IMG/VR virus record: IMGVR_UViG_3300047326_000001
Coordinates: 1-28,541 of that record
Source of the DNA: a virus
DNA length: 28,541 nucleotides
Direction: 5' to 3' (one strand)
Shown here: positions 22,918 through 28,541 of the stretch, in pieces
Layout: every line of letters starts with the position of its first letter
Numbering within the stretch: the stretch's first letter is position 1
Notes under the pieces: generated by a model
What the model saw: the letters and a program-made list of their open reading frames with translations, nothing else
Told to the model about the DNA's origin: nothing
Database searches by the model: none
Made by a program: the position numbers and the translations under genes

Positions 22918-23618
22918 TGCGCCCACTCGCTGCCCGTTCGGCTGGTCGATGGCTGTCCCTGCTGGCTTTGGCCGCAGGGATCCCGGCTGCGCTGGCACAG
23001 TCCTACTCGCTCGTTGTCACCACCACGTCAGGCAACATCGCGATCCCTGCCGCATCGCCGGCAGTTATCGCGGTCAGCAACGCCGGGTCTAATCCGATGT
23101 GGGTCAATCCCGGCACTAGTTCGGCGGTGGTCGCGACCACCGGAAACATCCCTGTCCCGGCGGGATGTGTGGTGCCGCTTACGGTCGGCACTAGCACCTA
23201 TGTCGCGGCAATTTCGACCGGCGGATCGACCACGATGAACCTTGGCAAGTGGACTGGAGACCTCAATCCATTCTGTTCCGTAGGCGGTTCAGGCGGGGGC
23301 GGCGGCAGCGTGACCACCAATCCGAGCGCTTCGGTCCCTTCTACCCAATCAGCTTTTACGGTCACTACAGGCAATACATTCCAACAGGTGCTCGCAGCGA
23401 ATTCCAGCCGCACGGCTTGCTATGTTCAGAACACGTCCGCGCACACCGCCTATGTCTATTGGCTGGCGACCGGCACGGCGTCGCTGACAAACAGCGCACA
23501 GGTGCCGGCAGGGGCGGCTTTCACCTGCGCCAACGGAGCGGGCGGCGTTATCCGCACCGCCATCCAGTGGACGACGGGAACGGCGGCCGATCCCGGTGTC
23601 GCGACGGAGAATCAGTAA
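22917..23618 (+). CDS. Secreted protein with two related beta domains
   Basis: A 233-residue protein. ATG 22917 overlaps the previous stop (TGATG); a GTG three bases earlier is also possible. Residues 1-27 form a signal peptide (R-W-L-S-L-L-A-L-A-A-G-I-P-A-A-L-A). Domain A (about 28-118) has N-A-G-S-N-P-M-W-V-N-P-G, then N-I-P-V-P-A-G-C-V-V-P-L and Y-V-A-A-I-S-T-G-G-S-T. It matches residues 23-128 of the protein from 20279 (N-A-G-P-S-T-V-F-V-A-T-G, then S-I-P-I-L-A-G-G-A-V-V-L). A G-S-G-G-G-G-G-S linker leads to domain B (about 145-233), a further divergent copy. I recall this beta-sandwich type from phage virion proteins, but the signal peptide is unusual. Confidence 0.75.
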   Translation: MRPLAARSAGRWLSLLALAAGIPAALAQSYSLVVTTTSGNIAIPAASPAVIAVSNAGSNPMWVNPGTSSAVVATTGNIPVPAGCVVPLTVGTSTYVAAISTGGSTTMNLGKWTGDLNPFCSVGGSGGGGGSVTTNPSASVPSTQSAFTVTTGNTFQQVLAANSSRTACYVQNTSAHTAYVYWLATGTASLTNSAQVPAGAAFTCANGAGGVIRTAIQWTTGTAADPGVATENQ

Positions 23619-24673
23619 TGCGGTGGGTTCTCGCGGCGATGCTGCCGGCACTGGCGGGGCCGGCGTTCGGGCAGGGCGTGACGGGAGGCGGTGGAGGCGC
23701 GGCGGTTCGGGATGTCCAAGTCTTCGGGCTGACTGGCACTGCGCCGGCATGGTGCTCGTCTGCCGGAACCACATGCAATGCCGGTTCCGGGACTTGGACT
23801 TTACCGGCCTTTTGCGCCAGTGGAGGGGATAGCTGCGTCAGCGATGTCCTGCTCATCGCCGGCGGTCCTGGGGGCGGTGGGGGCGCGCAGGAGGCGCTTG
23901 GGACGGTCGGTTCTGGCGGTGCTTCGGGCGGCGCGGCCGCCTGCATCCGTCTCACGGTTGCCACGTCAACGCTTGGCGCTTCGCAGACCGTCACCGTTGG
24001 CGCAGGCGGTTCTGGCGGCGCGGGCGGAACATCGGGCGCTGGTGCGAACGGATCGTCCGGTAACAACACAACCTTCGGGTCGTTGTTCACGGCTTACACG
24101 GGCGGTCTCGGGGCGGGCGGGCAGACGGCGGCGATAAGTGGCTCCGGCGGCAGCGGCGGGGTGGGCGGGTCTGGTAGCGCCGGGTCGGGGTCAACCGCAG
24201 CTGGTGCCAACAATATAACCGGAGCGCAAGCGGGCAACATGAGTGCGGCAAATCCGTCGGGCGCTAATAATGCGAGCGGGATGAATGGAACAACTACGGT
24301 GGGCAATTCCGGGAACGCCGCGCCCTGCGTTGGAGGCTCGGGCGCTGGAGGCACCCTGCTTGTCAGCAGCGCAACGGCAGGTGGTTACGGAGGCGCGGCA
24401 ACCTCCTTGTTAAACTCGGGCGCGGGCGCCTCCGCAACCAGCGGCACGGCCGGGGCTGGCCCAAATCCTAACGTCAACGCCGCGATGTTTCCGTCAACCT
24501 CGGGAGCGGGCGGAGGTGGCGGAAACTCAGGCGGCACCGGGGGCGTGGGAGGTGGCGCCGCCAGCGGCGCCTACGGTTGCGGCGGCGCGGGAGGCGGCGC
24601 CGGCACTGTGGCGGGGGGAGCAGGAGGCACAGGCTGCGGCGGTTATGCCGTTGTGCTGACACGGCTGTACTAA
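23618..24673 (+). CDS. Secreted glycine-rich adhesin-like protein 1
   Basis: 351 residues from ATG 23618 (TAATG overlap); the frame is open upstream only as a shadow of the previous gene. Signal peptide at residues 1-18 (M-R-W-V-L-A-A-M-L-P-A-L-A-G-P-A-F-G). The mature protein starts with a strand segment (S-G-T-W-T-L-P-A-F-C-A-S-G-G-D-S-C), then V-L-L-I-A-G-G-P-G-G-G-G-G and long Gly/Ser/Ala-rich blocks. Six Cys, some in pairs near the ends, could form disulfides in the periplasm. Polyglycine blocks set between strands recall T-even gp38-type receptor adhesins with polyglycine sandwiches. It is a clear paralogue of the protein from 25625. Target and location are unknown. Confidence 0.75.
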   Translation: MRWVLAAMLPALAGPAFGQGVTGGGGGAAVRDVQVFGLTGTAPAWCSSAGTTCNAGSGTWTLPAFCASGGDSCVSDVLLIAGGPGGGGGAQEALGTVGSGGASGGAAACIRLTVATSTLGASQTVTVGAGGSGGAGGTSGAGANGSSGNNTTFGSLFTAYTGGLGAGGQTAAISGSGGSGGVGGSGSAGSGSTAAGANNITGAQAGNMSAANPSGANNASGMNGTTTVGNSGNAAPCVGGSGAGGTLLVSSATAGGYGGAATSLLNSGAGASATSGTAGAGPNPNVNAAMFPSTSGAGGGGGNSGGTGGVGGGAASGAYGCGGAGGGAGTVAGGAGGTGCGGYAVVLTRLY

Positions 24674-24864
24674 TGACCCGCATCCTCGCCCTGCTCCTCA
24701 TCCTCTCCGTTCCCGCGTCCGCCCAGCAGATCGGCTGCGGCTTCGTGGTGCAATCGTTCGTCGCCACATCAAGCTGTGGCGGATCACCACCGCCCGCGAC
24801 GTGCAGCAACAAACTGGATTTCTCGGCCTCTTGTAATAGCCAATATGCAGCGGTGGTCCTCTGA
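24673..24864 (+). CDS. 63-residue secreted Cys-containing peptide
   Basis: A small gene from ATG 24673 (TAATG overlap) to a TGA that overlaps the next ATG. Residues 1-17 are a textbook signal peptide (M-T-R-I-L-A-L-L-L-I-L-S-V-P-A-S-A). The mature peptide is about 46 residues with four Cys (I-G-C-G, S-S-C-G-G, A-T-C-S-N, S-A-S-C-N-S), enough for two disulfides, and a P-P-P hinge. It is short but tightly coupled on both sides and has the same signal type as its neighbours, so it is probably real. I recall similar C-S-N-x-L-D-F-x-x-x-C-N-S ends in alphaproteobacterial phage proteins. Function is unknown. Confidence 0.7.
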   Translation: MTRILALLLILSVPASAQQIGCGFVVQSFVATSSCGGSPPPATCSNKLDFSASCNSQYAAVVL

Positions 24865-25628
24865 TGCTCAAACGGCTCCTTCTCTCCGCCGCGTTCATGC
24901 TGCCCGGCGCGGCATGGGCTGCGGACGGCACGCTCGCGGTCACGCCGGGCAGCGGAGCCACGATCGTCACTTCGCCGGACGGGTCTGGCAACGTCGTGCC
25001 GCACTCCATTCCGTGCGATCACACCACGCCGACGCAATGCGCGGCGATCAATTCCAGCGGGCAGGCCGCGATCCAGGCGCCGCCGTCTCTGCCGCTGCCG
25101 TCTGGTGCGGCAACGTCGGCCAATCAGGAAGTCACGGCGGCGGGGACATCGGCCACATCCGCTCAGGCAGTCCAGGGCGTGACGAACGGCGTGCCCGCGC
25201 CAGTGGTGGACAGCACGGGCGCCAACTTCGCATCTATCGTGACGGCGATCACCAACGCTGCGATCACGCCCGTCACCGCCGCCGCACCCACCGTGAGCGC
25301 ATCGGCATCGGTCACGTCGCTCGTTCTCAAAGCATCCGCGACGATCTCGACGGGCGGCGTGAAGTATTTCCATGCAGAGAACATCACGTCCACGGCCGGA
25401 TACTGCGTGCTCTACAACGGCACAACCGCGCCATCGACCGGCGCATTGACGGCGGCGAATGTGCTGGGGTTTCAACGGCTCCCGGCGAACAGTTATTGCG
25501 ATTGGTCGGCAACGAACATCCCGATCGCGGCATCCAGCGGCGCCGTGGTCCTGGTGAGTTCTGCCGCCACGCCGTTTACCTACACAACCGGAACGATCAC
25601 CGCCGCGATTTACGGGCTTGCACAATGA
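24864..25628 (+). CDS. Secreted beta-rich phage surface protein
   Basis: A 254-residue protein with ATG 24864 sharing a base with the previous stop. Signal peptide at 1-19 (M-L-K-R-L-L-L-S-A-A-F-M-L-P-G-A-A-W-A). The N-terminal mature part is a short strand region with a C-D-H-T-T-P-T-Q-C pair of Cys. A low-complexity Ala/Thr/Ser helix follows (S-L-P-L-P-S-G-A-A-T-S-A-N-Q, a motif common in phage virion proteins). The C-terminal domain (about 150-254) is beta-rich with S-L-V-L-K-A-S-A-T-I-S-T-G-G-V-K-Y-F and G-Y-C-V-L-Y-N-G-T-T-A-P. This domain type is recalled from phage tail or virion proteins that lack signal peptides. The role is unknown. Confidence 0.72.
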   Translation: MLKRLLLSAAFMLPGAAWAADGTLAVTPGSGATIVTSPDGSGNVVPHSIPCDHTTPTQCAAINSSGQAAIQAPPSLPLPSGAATSANQEVTAAGTSATSAQAVQGVTNGVPAPVVDSTGANFASIVTAITNAAITPVTAAAPTVSASASVTSLVLKASATISTGGVKYFHAENITSTAGYCVLYNGTTAPSTGALTAANVLGFQRLPANSYCDWSATNIPIAASSGAVVLVSSAATPFTYTTGTITAAIYGLAQ

Positions 25629-26335
25629 GGCGCATCGCTCTCGCCCTCGCGCTCTGCACCGCCGTTCTTCCAGCCTGGGGCGGCGGCACGTCGGGCGGTC
25701 TTTCGCAGTTCTCCATCAATACGCAAGTGTTCACGGCGACCGGCACATACACGCCGTCCGCTAATCTTGTGTATGCCGAGGCGCACTGTCTTGGCGGCGG
25801 CGGCGGCGGTGGCGGTGTTACGGGCAATACGTCCGATGACATCGCATCGGGGGCGGGCGGAGCGGGCAGCGAGTCGATCGTTTGGCTCTCGCCCGCGACG
25901 ATCGGGGCCTCGCAGGCCGTGACGATCGGCGCGGCGGGAGCGGCAAGCGCGGCGGGGGCCAATTCCGGCGGGACTGGTGGCGTCACGTCAATTGGCGCGC
26001 TTTGCCAGGGCAACGGCGGGACCGGCGGCGGAGGGGCAAATTATTCATCGTCTTATGGCAGCGGCGGGGCGGGCGGACCCGCCGGCACCGGCACTATTAC
26101 TGGCACTGGGATGCCCGGTGAGAATGGGACCGGGTTGTTCTTTTCCGGCCTCCAAGCGTCCGGCGCCCAGGGCGGTTCATCGTCGCGCGGCGGTGGGGGT
26201 TTGGTGGGCGGGATTGCGGCGACCGGGCACGGATCGGGCGGGGCTGGATGTTACGAGGGCGCCTCGTCCTCGACATGCGCGGGAGGTGCGGGAACGGGCG
26301 GCATCGCTTGGGTGATTGAGTATATCGCGCAGTGA
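25625..26335 (+). CDS. Secreted glycine-rich adhesin-like protein 2
   Basis: 236 residues, ATGA overlap with the previous gene; the longer frame from 24776 is a shadow. Signal-like N-terminus (M-R-R-I-A-L-A-L-A-L-C-T-A-V-L-P-A-W-G), then a characteristic Q-V-F-T-A-T-G-T-Y-T-P-S-A-N-L-V-Y-A-E-A strand pair running into G-G-G-G-G-G-G-G and further Gly-rich blocks. It ends with G-I-A-W-V-I-E-Y. The F-T-x-x-G-T-Y/W-T-x-P module before polyglycine is common at the tips of phage fibres. It is paralogous to the protein from 23618 in order of parts, though shorter and with fewer Cys. A receptor-binding or surface-coating role is inferred. Confidence 0.76.
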   Translation: MRRIALALALCTAVLPAWGGGTSGGLSQFSINTQVFTATGTYTPSANLVYAEAHCLGGGGGGGGVTGNTSDDIASGAGGAGSESIVWLSPATIGASQAVTIGAAGAASAAGANSGGTGGVTSIGALCQGNGGTGGGGANYSSSYGSGGAGGPAGTGTITGTGMPGENGTGLFFSGLQASGAQGGSSSRGGGGLVGGIAATGHGSGGAGCYEGASSSTCAGGAGTGGIAWVIEYIAQ

Positions 26336-28107
26336 GATTGCCAGCCGCTTTTTTCGCGCTCCTGATCGGCTCCGCTCAAGCCCAGACCGTCACGCCCACA
26401 TCGTTCGGCATGAACCTGGGGGCGCCGGCAACCACGGTGCAGAAGGTCTTTGCCGGCACGTGCCGCTTGTGGAACGCATCCGGCATACAGGCGGCGCCCG
26501 GTGCCCAAGACGTGTCATGGGCCGCTGTGGAAACCGCGTCCGGCGTCTATTCCTGGACGCAGCTTGATACTCAGGTCGCGCAATGCCTCGCGCGGGGCCA
26601 GCAAATCATTTACACCTTCGGCAGCGTGCCGGGTTGGGCGAATGGCAATACGGGCGCATATACCCCCCCGACCTCATTCGCGACCCTGTATGCGTTTCAG
26701 AGCGCCGTCGTCAGCCGTTACAAAGGCGATGGGATTATTTACTCTGCCTGGGACGAAGCCAACGTCGGGGGCGGCTTCTGGTGGAACGGAACGCAGGCGC
26801 AGATGCTTGCTATTGCATCGAATTTATACTCCGTAGTCCACGCGACCGATCCCACGGCCAAAGTTGCAACGCCTTCTGTGGCCGGATGGGGAGGGCAGAT
26901 GTTCCCGTGGCTGCAAACCTATCTCGCGGCTGGCGGCGGCGCCTACGCTGACGCAATGGACGTGCATCTCTATCCCTACGAAAACGCAAGCCATAGCAGC
27001 ATCCCGGCGACGACCTCGGCCGAGGCGATCCCCAATCAGCTTGCTACATTCCAGAACATTTTTGCTTATTACGGGCAGGGATCGAAGCCACTCATCGGCG
27101 ATGAAGGCGGCTACGGCAATATGTCCAACTCCGGGCTGACGACGGCGCAGTTCCCGCCCTACGCCAGCAAGTGGCTGATCTTCAACGCCTCGGCCGGGCT
27201 GACCTCGTATAGCTGGTATGCCTACGACGATCCGAGCGCGTCCGGCTGGGGGCCGCTATGGGACGGTGGCAGCGGGCTGAACGCAACCGGCATCGCCTAC
27301 CGCGTCACGCAATCCTGGCTGGCCGGGGCAACGTTCACATCGGCGGCGGCGCGGGTCGCAAATACCAATCAGGTGCGCAATCCGACCGGCACGGGCATGG
27401 TCGCCGGTACGCCGGGAACGCCGCCAACGAATTGGAGCGTCTACAACCCCGATAGCGGCCACGGCATCACGACGAGTTGGGTGGGAACCTGCGCCTCCGG
27501 GGGCGGCGTCGAATGGCTGGTGAGCGGCACCGCGACGGCGGGGGCCACCGGCTACGTGCAGCTTTCGTTCGAGTCGGGAACTCACATCGCGGCGACAACG
27601 AATCAATGGTGGACGTTCGGGCTTGAAACTCAACTGCTGGCCGGATCGGTGATCCCGTCAGATGGCACCATCGTCATGGAAATGAACGAGAATAACAGCG
27701 GCGGCACCTATCTCGATCTGGTCCTCTACTATGTGTTTTCACCGTTCGGCGGCACCCTGGCGCAGAATGCGCAGACCTTCAGCACGCAGGCGACGAATGC
27801 CAGCGTGGCCTACGTCGTTCCGCAACTCACTGTCGCCTATTCGGCTGGCGACACGCTTTCGGTTCCGCTCTGCATCACCGCGCCATCAATGGATACCGGC
27901 TCGGAATATTCAGCCACGCTAACCGACGCCTCGGGCAACGCGCACCAGATCGTGTGGGACAGCGCGGGCGGCCCCACGTCCTACAGCACGTCCTACACCT
28001 ACGCACAGGACATCACCGGCAACCAGACCGCGCTATCGGGCACCGCGACGCTGACGGGAGCGCCGTTGTTTCTCAGCAACGCGCTGCGAAAGGGATGGAC
28101 GCCATGA
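26332..28107 (+). CDS. Secreted GH39/PslG-like glycoside hydrolase with C-terminal beta-sandwich
   Basis: 591 residues from GTG 26332, overlapping the previous stop by four bases (GTGA). Signal peptide at 1-17 (M-R-L-P-A-A-F-F-A-L-L-I-G-S-A-Q-A). Residues about 18-330 look like a clan GH-A TIM barrel of the GH39/PslG kind: F-G-M-N-L, G-T-C-R-L-W-N, Q-I-I-Y-T-F-G-S-V-P-G-W-A, candidate acid/base Glu142 in W-D-E-A-N-V-G, M-D-V-H-L-Y-P-Y, and candidate nucleophile Glu258 in I-G-D-E-G-G-Y. Residues about 345-590 form a carbohydrate-binding-like beta-sandwich starting N-Q-V-R-N-P-T-G-T-G. It probably cleaves an exopolysaccharide or capsule. The acid/base position has D-E-A rather than the common N-E-P, so substrate and activity are open. 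Confidence 0.78.
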   Translation: MRLPAAFFALLIGSAQAQTVTPTSFGMNLGAPATTVQKVFAGTCRLWNASGIQAAPGAQDVSWAAVETASGVYSWTQLDTQVAQCLARGQQIIYTFGSVPGWANGNTGAYTPPTSFATLYAFQSAVVSRYKGDGIIYSAWDEANVGGGFWWNGTQAQMLAIASNLYSVVHATDPTAKVATPSVAGWGGQMFPWLQTYLAAGGGAYADAMDVHLYPYENASHSSIPATTSAEAIPNQLATFQNIFAYYGQGSKPLIGDEGGYGNMSNSGLTTAQFPPYASKWLIFNASAGLTSYSWYAYDDPSASGWGPLWDGGSGLNATGIAYRVTQSWLAGATFTSAAARVANTNQVRNPTGTGMVAGTPGTPPTNWSVYNPDSGHGITTSWVGTCASGGGVEWLVSGTATAGATGYVQLSFESGTHIAATTNQWWTFGLETQLLAGSVIPSDGTIVMEMNENNSGGTYLDLVLYYVFSPFGGTLAQNAQTFSTQATNASVAYVVPQLTVAYSAGDTLSVPLCITAPSMDTGSEYSATLTDASGNAHQIVWDSAGGPTSYSTSYTYAQDITGNQTALSGTATLTGAPLFLSNALRKGWTP

Positions 28108-28110
28108 TAC

Positions 28111-28194
28111 ATGACAGTTACGGAATATATCGCGGCATGGTATGACCGCCTCAGCAGATCGGCGCATGCGGAGCCGTCTGTTGGGAGCGCTTGA
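28111..28194 (+). CDS. Very small ORF after the hydrolase, doubtful
   Basis: A 27-codon frame (M-T-V-T-E-Y-I-A-A-W-Y-D-R-L-S) four bases after the hydrolase stop. The first half has protein-like composition, but there is no clear ribosome site and other short frames overlap it (an ATG at 28104 giving 13 codons, an ATG at 28142 giving 68 codons in a third frame). It may be the remnant of a longer gene broken by frameshifts. Confidence 0.25.
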   Translation: MTVTEYIAAWYDRLSRSAHAEPSVGSA

Positions 28195-28218
28195 TGTTCA
28201 GACGGTCGGAGACCCAGA

Positions 28219-28485
28219 TTGCATGACGCCAGAAAGCGCGACTCCGGCCAGGGAAAATCACACCCAGATCACAAACATCAAAAATCCATCAAATATCGTG
28301 AGCATGGCGTTAGTTCAGACGTTTACACGTGGAAGCGTGCATGGCTGAACTCGTCGAATTGGGCGAATGTCCGCACCGGCTTGGTCTTAGCTGCTCTGAC
28401 CCAACTCATTCCGGTTGCATGGCATTTCCTTCAGGACCAGATCTGGACCCCGATCATGGCGTATTTCCATCTGCGCTGGAAATAA
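28219..28485 (+). CDS. Small single-span membrane protein, possible lysis/holin-like
   Basis: An 88-codon frame from TTG 28219, with GGAG (28208-28211) seven bases upstream. The N-terminal half is basic and His/Lys-rich. About residues 53-70 (G-L-V-L-A-A-L-T-Q-L-I-P-V-A-W-H-F-L) form a plausible membrane helix preceded by W-A-N-V-R, and the C-terminus ends H-L-R-W-K. From about 28340 onward the codons have the high-GC third positions typical of the window, so this part is likely coding; the first third is less convincing and the start is uncertain. A lysis gene is often found after tail fibres, but no family was recognised. Confidence 0.42.
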   Translation: MHDARKRDSGQGKSHPDHKHQKSIKYREHGVSSDVYTWKRAWLNSSNWANVRTGLVLAALTQLIPVAWHFLQDQIWTPIMAYFHLRWK

Positions 28486-28541
28486 CCCGGCGGCGGAGGC
28501 GCGATTGGATCGCGCGGGCCGGCGTGATCGGTGTTGTCTGG
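28341..28541 (+). CDS. Partial overlapping ORF running off the window
   Basis: A frame open from ATG 28341 (second ATG at 28419) to the window end, overlapping the membrane protein frame. Its last part reads E-I-T-R-R-R-R-R-D-W-I-A-R-A-G-V-I-G-V-V-W, an Arg cluster before an apparent hydrophobic stretch, as at the start of an inner-membrane protein. Overlap with an upstream membrane gene recalls nested lysis genes. The portion before about 28480 has weaker coding character, so the real start may be the second ATG. Truncated by the window. Confidence 0.35.
   Translation, partial: MAELVELGECPHRLGLSCSDPTHSGCMAFPSGPDLDPDHGVFPSALEITRRRRRDWIARAGVIGVVW

Noticed and set aside
24776-25624. Upstream extension of the second glycine-rich gene and similar extensions at 23249 and 14348
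   Set aside because: These extensions overlap complete, better-supported genes. The internal ATGs with stop-start overlap and signal peptides or family starts are preferred.
24474-25625. Minus-strand frame of 383 codons
   Set aside because: Arg/Cys/Gly-rich product without domain character, opposite three coupled plus-strand genes with signal peptides.
28220-28330. AT-richer stretch as a promoter or origin
   Set aside because: No -35/-10 pair, iterons or clear inverted repeats could be seen; evidence is too weak to call a site.
1-28541. tRNA genes, integrase, attachment sites, strong terminators
   Set aside because: I looked for cloverleaf-type ends, recombinase motifs and GC stem plus T-run structures and saw none that stand out.

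Overview
The window is one continuous, plus-strand morphogenesis block of a contractile-tailed (myovirus-type) phage or prophage. It holds about 32 convincing genes and no convincing minus-strand gene. Most neighbours overlap by 1-4 bases (TAATG, TGATG, ATGA, GTGA) or sit under 40 bases apart, so it reads as one long translationally coupled late operon. High GC, GTG starts and the protein families suggest a high-GC Pseudomonadota host, most likely an alphaproteobacterium. That host call is inference. No integrase, repressor, replication, tRNA or host marker gene is present, so prophage versus free phage cannot be decided here.

Layout. Head (1-8245): DUF1073-type portal (5' end outside the window), Mu F/SPP1 gp7-like minor head protein, DUF2213 protease fused to a charged scaffold, gp24-like cement protein, DUF2184-type major capsid protein, an unknown, a DUF4054 connector, two head-tail completion candidates and two small unknowns. 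Tail tube (8245-13858): neck/tail terminator, DUF3383 sheath, tube protein, tail assembly chaperone with a candidate -1 frameshift on GGGTTTT, and a short tape measure carrying a lambda R-like lysozyme domain. Baseplate (13860-18873): unknown, baseplate plug, gp27/gpD-type hub, Gp138-type spike, gp25-like wedge, baseplate J and DUF2612. Host contact (18873-28107): a tail fibre with a C-terminal S74 intramolecular chaperone, then eight consecutive genes whose products all begin with a Sec-type signal peptide. These are a YadA-like beta-roll protein, a small coiled-coil protein, a duplicated beta-domain protein, two glycine-rich adhesin-like proteins, a 63-residue Cys peptide, another beta-rich protein and a GH39/PslG-like glycoside hydrolase. 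The last 430 bases hold small overlapping reading frames, including a likely membrane protein where a lysis gene would be expected.

Two points go beyond a routine tail operon. First, the sharp switch at 20279 from signal-less virion genes to eight signal-peptide genes in one coupled run suggests a phage-encoded secreted or surface set (adhesins plus a polysaccharide hydrolase). Second, a roughly 60-75 residue Gly/Thr-rich beta module is inserted six times into four unrelated virion proteins (cement, tail terminator, sheath, baseplate J), apparently as a mobile surface decoration domain.
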